From contig RPFO01000667.1 in assembly GCA_009746045.1 (NCBI GenBank), forward strand, positions 325,221 to 389,220: a DNA stretch of 64,000 nucleotides, read 5' to 3'. This DNA comes from Mesostigma viride. Taxonomy: Eukaryota > Streptophyta > Mesostigmatophyceae > Mesostigmatales > Mesostigmataceae. The notes beneath the pieces were generated by a model. It was not told the origin of the DNA, made no database searches, and saw only the letters and a list, made by a program, of their open reading frames with translations. Both the position numbers and the translations under genes were made by a program. How positions within the stretch are numbered: the stretch's first letter is position 1; each line of letters begins with the position of its first letter. Below are positions 46,691 through 58,084 of this stretch, in pieces.

Positions 46691-48640
46691 TAATTAATTA
46701 ATTATCAACATCACTCCGTTGGGAGTCAATGTAGCACATATCCCTGAGAAGGGGCATATGGCTTTAAATACATCCTAGGCTACTTCATGCAAGGGTGGGA
46801 ATGTAAGCAACACTTGCTCTAGGTGCCGCAAGGGCACCGGCACCACCATGCTGTCTCAGGTTCAACCCAGCTAAGGGGATCCTGGCACGGGGGAGGAAGA
46901 TCATCATGGCTATGCAAGGGCTAGGGCATGGCTTCTCGACAGAGAGCATCTCTCTGCATGGCATAGCATGGCTAAGTTCTTAATGCAACATCCATGGGGG
47001 TCCCATTATAGACAAAGCATGGCTAAATGTTGAAGGCATCATCCATGGGGGCCATTATGGGCGCACATGCGCGTGGGCCACATGCTAGGCTAAGCCTTAC
47101 TAATCTACACTACTGGTATATATATTCCTAGTCTGAGGTGGCAGGAGGGGGCTGCCAGGGCTTGTGGTCAACGTGGATGACCGCCCCCCTCCAGTATACC
47201 GGCTTCCCCCTTGCGCTCTGCCGGAGCTGAAGGTAGGCCGGCCATAGCTCGCGTCGCCGTTGTTGCTGGGCCAGGGTCAAGTCGTCGTCCAGCGTGAAGC
47301 GAGTCTCCGAGAGCTTCTTGCGGCATTTAAGGAACGCCAGCTTGTCCGCCATGTACTTAAAGGTGAGGAGCACGGGGGCCGGGCCAGCCTTCCCCCGCGC
47401 GCGGGGGAGGCGGACAGCCGACATGTCCAGCTCACCAGTGAGTAACATGGGGGCAAGAATGGCGCGCTTAAATGCCTCAAGAAGGCTCGTGGAGGTCTCA
47501 CCTGCCTGCTGGTCGAAGTGCTTGACGATGACATTGTGGCTGCGCCGGGCGATGTCGGCTTCCTCGCGAAGGTCGAGGGCTTGTTGCTTGAGTTGTGCCG
47601 AGATGGTGGAGGTGGTGGAGGTGGTGTGCTGCTTAAGCAAGTCCGCCCAGGTGGAGGGAGCATCGCCGGCCGAGCCAGCAGGCGCCGGCTGGGCGGCGAT
47701 GTCCTTCACCGCCTGGGCGGTGAGGCCGGCGGTGTCATGCAAGCTCTCAAGGGCGTTGGCGGTGGCTTGAAGGCGTTGGTCGAGGTCGAGGAGCTGGGCT
47801 TTGATGTCGGCAGTGGAGGCGGAGATGGCCGTGGAGGTGGAGGCGGCGGCGGTGGAAATGTGAGGAAGTTCAGCAGTCAGCGTGCCGCCGATTGCTGCTA
47901 TGTCGGCAGCAAGGGGGGTCACGTGCTGCTGAAAGGCTTCCGTGAGGATGGAGCGGAGGGTGGGGACGGAAAGGGGTGGAGCCCAGATCTCGCCGTCAGA
48001 GCGCTGGAGAAGGGAGTTGAGGATGGCGTGCTGGAGATGGGGGCGGACGCAGCCGGACAGCCCGTAGATGTTGGCCCAGCGGCTGCCGTCCGGGGCGAGG
48101 AGGCGATTGATGGAGTGGAAATGGAGGCACAGGTCGTAAAGCGAAGCGTAATCCCCGAAGAAGATGCAGCGCAGAGCATCGGTCGGAGAAATGGTGGCCC
48201 AGTCGTAATCTGCGACCTTGAAAGGCCGGGGCCGAAAGCTCGGTTCTGGGCGTGAAGACCCTCCTGTGTCGTCGGCTGGGCGGGTGCGCTTGGGGTCAGG
48301 CGATGCAGATGGCGAGGCGTTAAGCCCGGGGGGTTGCTGGACGACCACCAGTGCACGACTAGTGTCATCGCCGCCTGCCGGACCTGAAGGCGAAGCTGCA
48401 GCCTGAGCTGCAGAATTTTCATTGCCGAGCGCAGCCGCCAGGCTGCGTTGCGTCGAGGCGCGTTTGTGCGCCATATATTGCGTTTTAGATTCGGAAAATT
48501 ATATCAGCATGTGCGTCTTAGAAAGACGAAGCGATAGTGATATTCACAGCTGAATTTGGGGCTCAAACGTGAAAGTTATGAGCTCCGCCGTCAGCCATGG
48601 CTACCTCGTGGCTCGTGGCTCGTGGCTCGTGGCTCGTGGT
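46691..48640 (-). mobile_element. Intact ORF1-only retroelement (HAL1-like)
   Basis: 1950 bp between exact TCCAGACGAT duplications (46681-46690, 48641-48650). Leader with GCCACGAG repeats (48600-48640), one intact ORF (47128-48474), 3' UTR of about 430 bp, type I hairpin (46714-46725) and an AATT tail. No endonuclease or RT is encoded, so mobility must depend on a LINE. Human-type HAL1 (half-LINE) elements are an analogy, not a homology claim. Confidence 0.88.
47128..48474 (-). CDS. ORF1-type RNA-binding protein of a retroelement, intact
   Basis: 448 residues. Residues 1-75 are disordered, rich in Ala, Ser and Pro with a K-R-T-R patch. Residues 80-190 form a conserved folded region (DALRCIFFGDYASLYDLCLH). 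Residues 190-330 are Ala/Thr/Leu-rich heptad-like helices, probably a coiled coil. Residues 355-445 hold R-L-P-R-A-R-G-K, then FKYMADKLAFLKCRKKL and DDDLTLAQQQRRRELWPAYL, the layout of the L1-type ORF1p C-terminal domain. It probably coats element RNA and aids strand annealing. The start at 48474 matches the other copies. The opposite-strand frame is a shadow. Confidence 0.82.
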   Translation of the reverse strand: MAHKRASTQRSLAAALGNENSAAQAAASPSGPAGGDDTSRALVVVQQPPGLNASPSASPDPKRTRPADDTGGSSRPEPSFRPRPFKVADYDWATISPTDALRCIFFGDYASLYDLCLHFHSINRLLAPDGSRWANIYGLSGCVRPHLQHAILNSLLQRSDGEIWAPPLSVPTLRSILTEAFQQHVTPLAADIAAIGGTLTAELPHISTAAASTSTAISASTADIKAQLLDLDQRLQATANALESLHDTAGLTAQAVKDIAAQPAPAGSAGDAPSTWADLLKQHTTSTTSTISAQLKQQALDLREEADIARRSHNVIVKHFDQQAGETSTSLLEAFKRAILAPMLLTGELDMSAVRLPRARGKAGPAPVLLTFKYMADKLAFLKCRKKLSETRFTLDDDLTLAQQQRRRELWPAYLQLRQSARGKPVYWRGAVIHVDHKPWQPPPATSD

Positions 48641-48972
48641 TCCAGACGATGCCTAGCTTTATTTAGTTATGTTGTGCCCATGCAGGGAGTAACTCTCTGC
48701 TGAGACGCCATGCCCTAGCTTTTTTGTATAGCTATGCTGATCTTCCCCCCCATGACAGGCTCCCCCTTCGCTGGGCATAGCTTGAAGATCATGGGGATGC
48801 AAGTGCCCTGGTGCACCTAGAGCAAGGGTCCTTTACATCCCCACCCTTGCAGGAAGTAGCTTATTAGGATGTATGATAGGCCATATGCCCTCGATCCCTC
48901 AAGGGCTATGTGCTACATATACTCCCAACGGAGTTATGTTACAATTCAATTCAATTCAATTCAGGGGTACCT

Positions 48973-49414
48973 AGTAGTAGTTCGCTGGCACACAGTACAA
49001 GGAAGCATTTTCAAGTACAATTTAATGGTGAGTATCTAGGTAAGTAAACTGGCCTATGCATGTCACCATGGTCATAAAGCCATCACTGTACTTTGGCATG
49101 ATGGTTAGTTATGGGATATGAACCGAACAATGCACCAATTTACCTAGTTTAGGTATTAATTAATGAATGAATTACACGTGGTCAAACTACTGTAGAGGTA
49201 ATTGCTTTTTATTACATTGACAAAAAAGAAACTGATCACCTGAACAAAGCCACTTGAATGTCATGAATCAAGTTGGCTCACTTAATTCATGCACTCATCC
49301 CAACGTAGTCATGCACCAACATCAATAAGACAACTACCTAGAAAAACAAAGGCAGAAAATTGAGAAAGGGAGCATGCTGATGTTATCTTCATGGATTGGT
49401 ATCTTCTTTTGCAT
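48973..49414 (-). other. Noncoding part of the pogo-like element
   Basis: AT-rich DNA between the ORF1 insertion and the transposase stop. No gene. Confidence 0.5.
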
Positions 49415-51281
49415 CTAGTGGCCAGTGCTAAGCGTATTGAACTCATTGATGATATCAGTGAGCAGTTCAGCGTCAGCCTCCGTCTCCAGCACCAGGGCAT
49501 TCTCCTCCTCGGCCGTGAGGTCTGCCTCCTCGCCCTGTGGCACCTCTTGCATGGTAGTGTCGTTGGGGAAGATCTTGCCCTGCTCCTTCAGCCGCATGGC
49601 CTCCCTTTGGAAGGCCGTGGTCCATGCACGGCTGAGGAGGCCCGCCTTCTCAAAGCCCCTCTTCATGAGCTCGGGCTCGCTCCGGCAGCGGTCCCACCCG
49701 GCATAAATCCAGGCAGGGGTGAGGGGCTTGATCGCGCTCATGCGCAGGTTCACCTTCTTTGCCACGTCCTTGACGGAGACACCGGAGGCCAGCAGCTGCT
49801 GCACCTTCCCCGCAAGCCACTCCCCCGATGCAGCGCAGATCGCTGCCTTGAACGGTCGCTGCATCATCAAGTCCTGGGGCTGCGCCACACCCGTCGTCCC
49901 CGCAGGAACATACAGGAGGATGATCCACGGGTAATGCTGCCGCACCCAGTTCCGGAAGAACTCGGACTTGTGGACGGCCCAGCAGTCCAGCAGCACCACG
50001 ACCTTCTGCTCCCCGGGCACAAGGCCCAACTCCGCCATGCGCTTCTTGAACCACGGCACCAGGACCTCGGTCACATACTCCTTCATCGAGTCCTTGCTGG
50101 ACCAGTGGTTGTTAGTGGCAGTGAAGTTCCAGCCCTCGAACCTGCTGCCACTGCGGGATGCCGGGGGGGGGCAGCTGTGCTTGGTCTTCCCCGTGTAAAT
50201 CACTTGCAGGGGCAGGACCATCCCGTCTGCCGCCGTTGCTGCCACCACAGTGATCTGCCTTTTGTCATCCTGGCCGATCATGCGGACGTGCTTGGTGCCC
50301 TTCTTGGCTCGCGTCCTTCCCCCCCCGCATCCGAAAATGTAGACGCCCGTCTGGTCAAAGTTGATGACGAGGCTCTCAGGGATATCATGCAGGAAGACGA
50401 CTGAGGTAGGCCAGCCGGTAGGCCATGAGGTCGACCAACTCCTGATGGTTCTCAGGCAGCTTCTGCGCCGCAGTCGTCGGCGCCCGCCAGGTCATGCCGA
50501 GGGAAGCACAGCGATTCAGGATCCACCTGTGCGACAGAAGAAAGTCGCCCCCGTTCTCCACCAGCACGTGGGACATGTGATGCTTGCAGATGATGCCCAC
50601 CAAGAAAGGCCGCACCATTCTTGGTATCATCTTTGCCCCAGACTCGCACAGATCCCCCCAAAATGCATCGATCTCGGCCATGGCGGCCTTCCCGAGCACA
50701 AACGCACGCCCAGCACGTGGCTCGCCGTCGCTCCCATCACTGTCACTGTCAATGCTCATGTCGTCGCCGTTCTCCTCCGGCTTTTCTGCGACGTCAGCAC
50801 GGCGCCTGCCGGACAGCCAGTGCCTCATTGTGCTCTCTGTCAGCTTCGCAAAACGAGGATGAGAGAGTTGAAGCCACCTGAGGAGTCCTCCCCGCTTCCC
50901 CTTCCCACCATACTTCCGATCCATCTCAATGACAAAATTGACATCCTCGTCAGTGTACTCGGTCCGAGGCCGCTTTCTGGACTCGGGTGCACCGCCGGCC
51001 AAAACTTCTCCCAGCAGCGGGTCGGTCCGCACTGCATGCTCATGCTCGTCGGCCAACATGCTGGCAGGAGGGACTGCGGCTGCAGAAACCTTTGGCGGGC
51101 GTCCAACCGGGCGTTTGATGGGCTTGGGCACAGCGGCCAGCCTGTCGCGCATGCGCTCAGCAATGCCGGGCGCATAGCGGATCGGAGGAGGGAGGAGCCG
51201 GGACGTGGTAGTGCCAACAACCACTGTGGGCTGGAATTTACCCCACAGCCCGTCCAGAGTCCGCTGCTTCTTCTCACCCAT
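49415..51281 (-). pseudogene. pogo/Tigger-like DDE transposase
   Basis: N-terminal half 50385-51281 (298 residues): basic Pro-rich start, then two helix-turn-helix-like segments (EYTDEDVNFVIEMDRKYGGK; LTESTMRHWLSG). C-terminal half 49415-50281 plus the in-frame stretch to about 50400: N-F-D-Q-T-G-V, GKTKHSCPPP, V-V-L-L-D-C-W-A-V-H-K and V-A-Q-P-Q-D-L give the three catalytic acids. One frame change near 50400 separates the halves; a run of eight G at about 50322-50331 is a second suspect. The enzyme would cut and rejoin the element at TA. The other strand's long frames are shadows. Confidence 0.8.
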
Positions 51282-51690
51282 AGCTACCTACCTACCGCGA
51301 CGAGAGAACCCACCACGATAGGCACCTTACCTTACCGGTTATCCCCACAGATCAGCGATGTTTGCGCGCGAATTGTAGTTTCGCAGCCTCCCGCTCGAGG
51401 CCTCAAGCCCTCAACACAGCTCCCGCGCTGCGCCGCGCCGGTTCAAACTCGCGCCGCGCCATTGCTAGGTCTGCGCCGCGCTGCGCCGGTGGCACCTAAT
51501 TTTGAGGTGTACGAGGCCAGACGGAGGTTTTTTTGGGGCCTGTACGAGGTCGATTCGTACATAATTATGCGTACTGATATAAGAGCCACTACGGTAATTA
51601 ATGGAGATCTTGACAGTGAGTCATGATGAGTGATCGTCAACGGACGTGTGAACAGGAGGTATAAAGGCTCCCCGTGACAGATCAGAGTAG

Positions 51691-54600
51691 CTATCCGCAC
51701 AGCGCGTGCATGAATATCTGTGTGAGCTCCACGAATATCTCGTCGCAATAATGGACCATGTCCGATCGACGTTGGTGCGCATCCTCCCGCGTCTGCGTGA
51801 CCGCCCACGCGTCCAAGACCTCCACTAGTGGCCTTTCTTGCGCACGGCCATGTGAACCTGCCGTTGCCCCTGCGCCTACCCCTACATTTCCACCTGCTCT
51901 GACACCTACGTCTGCTCCTGGACTTGCACCAGCACCTCCACCTGCCCCTCCACCAGCATGACTCGCAAACGTGCCATCCATTGCAAGGTTTGGTCGACCG
52001 GTTAGGGATGAGTGCTCCTCCTCAAACTGGCGAATCGCCTCCCTGGCAAGCCGGTTCATGTCCTCCACATTTGTGGTCGTGAAGTGGCGGTGCTGCGGCT
52101 GCATGCACGTGGGCAGGCCCCACGAGGACACCCCCGGAACACCTGTGCAGTTGCTCTGTTGGGATACGAGCGGGTGGATGGCAGTTGCGGTCATCCAGAA
52201 CGTGCGGGTGATGCGGTGGAGGCGCGCCACGTGTGCGGTCGCCCAAAGGAGCTTTTTGAGCTGCCAGAGAGAGGCCGCGGAAAAGTGGCACAAAGGTAAG
52301 AACAACAGAGAGAGTTAGCAAAGGAGAGGGGTTAGCGGGAGTAGGCTCATGGAAGTAGCGAGGGGAAATGACAAGGAGCTTCTTGAGCTGACCAAGGGAG
52401 GTTGCGGAGAAATGGCACAGAAGCACGGAAGATGGCACATAAGTAACAACAGCAAAGAGGAGGGGAGGGGAGCACTTCGCAGGGAGGGGTCCAGGTTGGA
52501 AAAGGAGGGGAATAGACAGCGGGAGTAGGGTGACGGCGGTAGGGAAGGAACGGAGCAAGAACGGAAACTAGGCCGCGGACACACGTGGTCGCGCAAACAG
52601 GGTGTATCGAGGAAGGGAAGGTAGAGAAGAGCAGGGGTGAGTACCATACCGAGAGATACATAGGTGAGTACCATACCGAGAGATACATAGGTGAGTACCA
52701 TACCGAGAGATACATAGGTGAGTACCATACCGAGAGATGCATAGGTGAGTACCATACCGAGAGATACATAGGTGAGTACCATACCGAGAGATACATAGGT
52801 GAGTACCATACCGAGAGATACATAGGTGAGTACCATACCGAGAGATGCATAGGTGAGTACAATACCGAGAGATACATAGGTGAGACCCAGGGGGGAAAGA
52901 AAATTAACAACGGGAAAGAAAGTTGCAACAGGCGAGAGCAATGGCCAACGCCATAAGACGGTCTCCATCCAGCCATCCACCCACCAACCCGTCGAGCTCA
53001 CCTGCGGGATAATGGCGTCGTCCGTCACCGTCCCGTACGCCGCATCGTGCAGACCGAATCCGAACACCAGCGTGACGGCGGATTTGTCCCCTCCCATACT
53101 GCGGCGCATGCGGCCCACAAGACCGCGTCTCAGGCGCTCCCTGCGACCCTCATCGTTTGAACCATCCTCCTGTGGAATGGCATCGTCGTCATCACCGCCG
53201 CTTCTCATGATAGGTAGGTCACGACCGCCGCCATCAGCAACCCCCTTGTCGCCGACGCCAGCAGCAACAGCAACGTTTGCATCGTCGTCACCATCATCGG
53301 CGTAATCGTCGCCGTCATCCGCGTAATCGTTACCATAGTCGCTATCATCACCGTGGTCGGCGACATGACCGACATCAGCAACATGGCTGCCGTCAGCACC
53401 ATTACCATCACCATCAGCATCATCACCATCAACGTCATCATGTTCACCACCAGGGGCTAACAACCCGGCCCCCTCACCCATGAGGCCTCTCCGGCCTCGC
53501 CCACCAACATTGCTCCTCCTCGGCCGACCACCTTGATCCCAGCGAGGGAAACCGCCCAAGTCAACTCCGTGCCCCATACCCCCTTGGAAATCTCTCGAAT
53601 GCCGCAATATCGCTTGAGCCCTAGCCGCTGCCCGCCGGCCCGCCTCCCCAGGCATCCAGGGTCCCCCTCTAATCAAGGCTCCTCGGCTACTCCCCCTCAC
53701 TTGCCTCTCGTCCCTCCCCTCCCCCATTTCCCCTCCCCTTGCTGCTGCCCTTTCCCCGCTGCCTGCCCTGGCTGCCTCCTCCCAGAAGGAGACAGCTGTC
53801 CCGTCGGCTGCCTGGTCTCCTCTCTCCTTCCCTTCCTGACCTTGTGGCTCCTCTTCTTCGCCCTCCTCCCCTTGACTCCCCTCTTCCCCTGTACTCCCCT
53901 CCTCCCCTGTACTCCCCTCCTCCCCTGTACTCCCCTCCTCCCATGTACTCCGCTCCTCCCCTGTACTCCCCTCCTCCCATGTACTCCCCTCCTCCCATGT
54001 ACTCCCCTCCTCCCATGTACTCCCCTCCTCCCATGTACTCCCCTCCTCCCCTGGGTCCTCTGGGTTATCGTCCACATCCTTGTCTTCATCCTTTTGGTCC
54101 TCTCGTCTTTCTCCTCGTTCCCCTTCCTCTGCCTCTTGCTCCCATCCTTCCAGCTCATCATCACCGTGGTCAGCATCACCGCCTTCTCCTTCGCCCCCTC
54201 CTCCTTCCCCTTCCCCTTCCCCTTCTGCTACCGCCGGTTCTTTTTCCCCATCCTCTTGCCGAGCCCCACCATCTTCACTCCCCGCCCCGTCTTCCACTCC
54301 ATCTGGTTGGCTACTACCTTCTGCTGGTGCGTTACTACTACCACCTTCTGCCCGCCTTCTGCTGGTGATTGCTGCTTCACCTCCCTCCCCTGCCCTCGTG
54401 CCAGCGTTCGCCACCACGCCACGAGGACCCACGGACCCCACGGACATCTCCCCTAGGCGCTCCGCCAGTATGTGTGCGATCGTGGCCTCAAGCGTCGATT
54501 GGGTGACGTTCGTCAGCGCATAGAGCCCACGCTCGCCGTGCGCGCTGCCCAGGTAATGCTCCTGCGTGCCAAGGGAAGGGAGCAGCAAAGACAATATGAA

Positions 54601-55353
54601 TAACTATAGTAAAAAGGGTGCAGTAAAACCATAAATGATAATAAATAGGGTTGCAGTAAAAACAATATAAATGATGGGTGCCATGTAAGTGGGCCACATG
54701 CCCGGGCTAATGCTGCTGCGTGTAACAAGAATAGAGTGGGCAACCCACATTTTGCGAAGAAGAATGGGGTACATGATGGGTATATATGATGGGTATATGT
54801 GGTGGATATATATGATGGGTATATAAATTTGGTAAATATGAAGGGTATATGTGGTGGATATATGATGGGTATTTATAATGGGCATATACCCACTCCACCA
54901 TCCATCAAGGAATATGTGCTACATGATCTCCCAACGGAGGTATGTTATAATTTAATTTAATTTTTAAAAATATATGATGGGTATATATGATGGGTGTATG
55001 TGATGGATATATTTGATCGGTATATATAATGCAGTGTACTACGGGCAGGTTGATACTCCATGGCAGAACTAAGGCTCCAGCATGCCACAGGAAGGGTGAA
55101 AGAACAGGGTCACACGGTCAAGTCAGTGCTGCTTCATGCAACAACCGTGACAGAAAAGAGATATTCCATGGGTATTATATCGCTATTATTTGATGGGTGT
55201 ATTATTATTATTATTACTATTATTATTCCATGGGTATAGTATCCAACACACCGTCCTGCGCACATGTACACCACAACGCCAAACAGAACACACCAAGTAC
55301 CCCCAACACACACACACACACACACACAACCCGCCCCCCAATACACACATACA

Positions 55354-55384
<31 letters not shown>

Positions 55385-58084
55385 CACGCACACAGACGTA
55401 CTCGTCACCCACCTCACCCACTCAACCCACATACCGCCGCAATGCAGGCGATGGGGGACCCAGGGACCCAGCAGGGCCGCGACCCGGGCCGTCGCCGGTG
55501 GTCGCACTTGCGGTCGCATTTGGCGCCGACGCGGGAACTTCTGGCATCCCCCCCTTTGCCACTTCCACCGTTAGTGCCGCCGCCTGTGCTGCCACCACCG
55601 CCAGCAGCATCACGGCCACGCCCACCAGTGCTGCTGCCATCACCACCATCGCCACCGCCACTGGCGCGGCTATCGCCACCGCCACCACCAGCACCACCAG
55701 CAGCAGTGCCTGCATTGTCATCACCACCCCGCACCCAGGCCGCACCCTGGCCATGCCCGGACTCGCCCGCATCTCCGGTGCTGCCTCCCATGGCTCCATC
55801 GGATCGTGACGATGTTGTGCCGCCCGCGTCCTTGCCATCGGAGGGCGTGGAATACGTCGCAAAGTGTGACATGGACGATGATGACGACAATGTTGACGAT
55901 GTCGAGGATGATGGCGAGGATGATGGCGAGAAAGAGGATGCCATTGATGAGGAGGAAGAGAAAGAGGAGGATGACAAGTCGGAGCCTCCCACTAGCGCTG
56001 CTAGCAATGAGTCGGCACTCTCCAGGGCGCCGTCGTCCCCATTACTGCTGGCGAGCGCACACTGCAGAAACGAGCACCACTGCATGAGCACGCTGTCCCC
56101 CACCATGACGACCACGCGACGCCGGCGACAAGCGCGGTTGCTGTTTTTACAGCGGGCGCCTGCGCCGTCGCTATTTTTAGACGGGGCCGCCCCGTGGTGC
56201 CTCTTGGAACCAGCCAGCTGGCTGCCGCTAATGGCATTCTCGAAAGCATCGTTGCTACGGGGGTTCCTAGAAGCAGCCAGATGCTTGCTCTCCCGGAGTG
56301 CATGCGTTGGGTGTTCGGTCGCAGAGGGTAGTCGAGAGAGGGGGCCACTCCTGCGGGGCCTCGGAATGCCACCATCCACCCGTATGGTGTGACGAAAAGG
56401 AGGTTGGTGTCCGTGCTTGTTGCGCCTCTGCGCCCCGGTATCGAGTCCCCGGGATGGGAAGGAGATGGTACGATCCGTTTCAAATTGGGTGGCCTCGCTC
56501 CGCCCCCACAGCGAAGAAGAGCTTCCGAGAGCCCCATTCCCCTCGCCCGTGCCATCCAGAGGAGAAGAGCTCCCATGGATGGAGACGCCATTGCCCTCGC
56601 CCGCACCATCTAGATCCTCCTCGTCCTCCTCCTTCTCCTCATCCTCCACCGCCATCTCACGAGTAGGGTCGTCCCCCGCGATGGCATCGTCCAAACCCCC
56701 CCGTCGTCAAAGACCCCCCCATCCCCCCCCCATTCCCCACCCTGCCCCCCAACCCCATCATCCCTGTGCCTCCGCCACCCTCCATCATCATCCCCGGACC
56801 ACTCCTCCCCAGATACGTTTGTCCTTTCCTCCTTGCCCCCCTCCTCTTCCCCATACCCCGGCCCTCCCATCGCCACCTCTCTAAGGCTCCTTAAGGAAAC
56901 CCCCTTGGGGTTGGCTTGCGAGAATGTCTCCTCCTCCCCATCCTCCCCAAGATTTCTCCCCCCCCCCCATCCGCCCCCCACACCTCCTCCTCCCCGTAAT
57001 CCCAGCACCCACACGCATACAGCAAGCAGTGCTCCGCCTCGAGCCGCCCCCTGCGGGAGTAGCGGCACCCCTGCGGCTGCCAGAAGTCGAAATGGTAGCG
57101 CGGGTGCACGTGGCCGCCCAGCCCGCCGCGCAGCCGGTCCCCGTCCCCCGTGCACACGACGGGGGGGCGAGAGGAGTTGGATGCTCTCGGCCGGCACGAT
57201 GGGCAAATCGGCTCGGAGTCCGGGTGGGGCAGAAACTCTCCTCCCCAGCCAGATGCACTACTTCCTGGGCTAAAGGACCCACCTCCCCAGTCGGAAGCAC
57301 TAACGCTTCCTGGGCTGAAGGGCTGATAGGTGCCCGAGTCCATGCCGTTCTGGGTCCGTTCAGGGGACGTTACAGGGCCGATGTTTAGGGAAGGGGCGGC
57401 TATTTTTCGGGCGTGGAATCGTGACGAATGCCGGTGGATACCATGGGGCCGATGGGCGAGCACCCATGCCCCCGGGTGAGTTGCCCCCACGCAGGTCTCG
57501 AGCGCTTGCCCGACAGTACCTGGGATGATGTCCACGCCGTCGCCGCCGTCGCCAGAAATAGACACGTTCCCCGGCGGCGCGCGCGTCACGTGGCCCTGCC
57601 ACCTGCCCAGGGTCTGACCGATATACCTGGGTAGAGCCGAGGGGGGGATGGGGCCGTTGATGTCGCTGGCTTCGCGACGGCTGGCGTACTCGAGCCTCGC
57701 GCGCACGACGTGGAAGCCGGTCTCAACGGGCCAAAAATAGATCTCGTACACGCCCTCGCCCAGCCCACGGGAGTGTCCGGCCGATAATGAGGATGGGCCG
57801 AGGACTTGGACATCGATGACCGCGTCCCCCTTGTCAGGGTACAGGACTGGGGTCGGCAGGGTGGTGTTCCCGCCCCACCAGCCCCACCGGGCGAGGTCGC
57901 GAGGGAGCTTGACGGTGAAGGAGTATTTCCCGGAGGCATCGCGGCGGGGTCGACCCCGGCGCGGGTCGCTCAGCCCGGAAGAGGTGACGAAAAGGAGCGT
58001 GAGCAGGAAGACGAGTTTGACACCCTGGTCCGACTTAGTCGGCCCACTCCTCATCGACCACGGGCAGGTGAGTGCAGTGACCAC
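51691..58084 (-). CDS. Four-exon secreted TBL/PC-esterase-like (SGNH) protein
   Basis: Exons: 57021-58084, 55435-56140, 53002-54561 and 51691-52260 (1299 residues; a start at 58054 gives 1289). All junctions are GT-AG and phases fit. A signal peptide (LVFLLTLLFVTSSG) is followed by an Ig-like region and a W-Q-P-Q-G-C-R-Y segment. Then come VVVMVGDSVLMQW (catalytic Ser about 371), VTLVFGFGLHD in exon 3 and S-D-M-V-H-Y-C (Asp 1277, His 1280) near the C-terminus. This is the block order of plant TBL polysaccharide O-acetyltransferases and animal NXPE proteins. Between blocks lie very long Ser-, Gly- and Asp/Glu-rich inserts. It probably acts in the secretory pathway on polysaccharide. The exon 1-2 junction is the least certain. 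Confidence 0.72.
52641..52886. repeat. 27-bp minisatellite in intron 3
   Basis: Nine units of 27 bp containing GAGTACCATACCGAGAGATA with A/G variants. It lies in intron 3 (52261-53001) of the TBL-like gene. Confidence 0.9.
53876..54055 (-). repeat. 18-bp coding minisatellite in exon 3
   Basis: About ten units encode E-E-G-S-T-W/G on the reverse strand. Units keep the frame, consistent with a tolerated disordered insert in the TBL-like protein. Confidence 0.85.
54893..54967 (+). mobile_element. Type I LINE end in intron 2 of the TBL-like gene
   Basis: LINE 3' UTR end, type I hairpin (54928-54939) and a TAATT tail. It is antisense to the gene and lies inside intron 2 (54562-55434). The surrounding ATATATGATGGGT tandem motif (54770-55030) suggests older simple-repeat DNA. 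Confidence 0.7.
55190..55385. repeat. ATT, CA and poly-C simple repeats in intron 2
   Basis: ATT units (55200-55230), CA units (55305-55330 and 55370-55385) and a run of about 18 C (55351-55370). Repeat-rich intron DNA with no coding role. Confidence 0.85.

Larger units (their letters stand above)
46094..48958 (+). mobile_element. 5'-truncated ORF1 element, split by an intact relative
   Basis: TTCAGGGGTACCT is duplicated at 46081-46093 and 48960-48972. Pieces 46094-46680 and 48651-48958 join into ORF1 C-terminus, 3' UTR, type I hairpin (48922-48933) and an AATTC tail. It is interrupted by 46691-48640 and by the SINE-like copy 46402-46596. Confidence 0.85.
45959..51594 (-). mobile_element. 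pogo-like DNA transposon with nested retroelements
   Basis: CCGTAGTGGCTCTTATA starts the element and its complement ends it (51578-51594), with weaker similarity for about 25 more bases. TA lies on both flanks (45957-45958, 51595-51596). It encodes a DDE transposase (49415-51281). Removing the ORF1 insertions (46094-48958) leaves about 2.8 kb, a normal size for pogo/Tc1-mariner elements. It inserted in the AATT tail of the ORF1 element 40002-45956. Confidence 0.85.

Noticed and set aside
49391..51626. Long + strand frames (337 and 421 residues)
   Set aside because: Antisense to the DDE transposase, whose motifs are clear on the - strand.
52585..52956. Regular 27-bp array resembling a CRISPR
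   Set aside because: Units are contiguous without unique spacers and lie in an intron of a eukaryotic gene.
54907..56392. + strand frames of 400 residues over the TBL-like gene
   Set aside because: Antisense. The catalytic blocks and splice sites read on the - strand.
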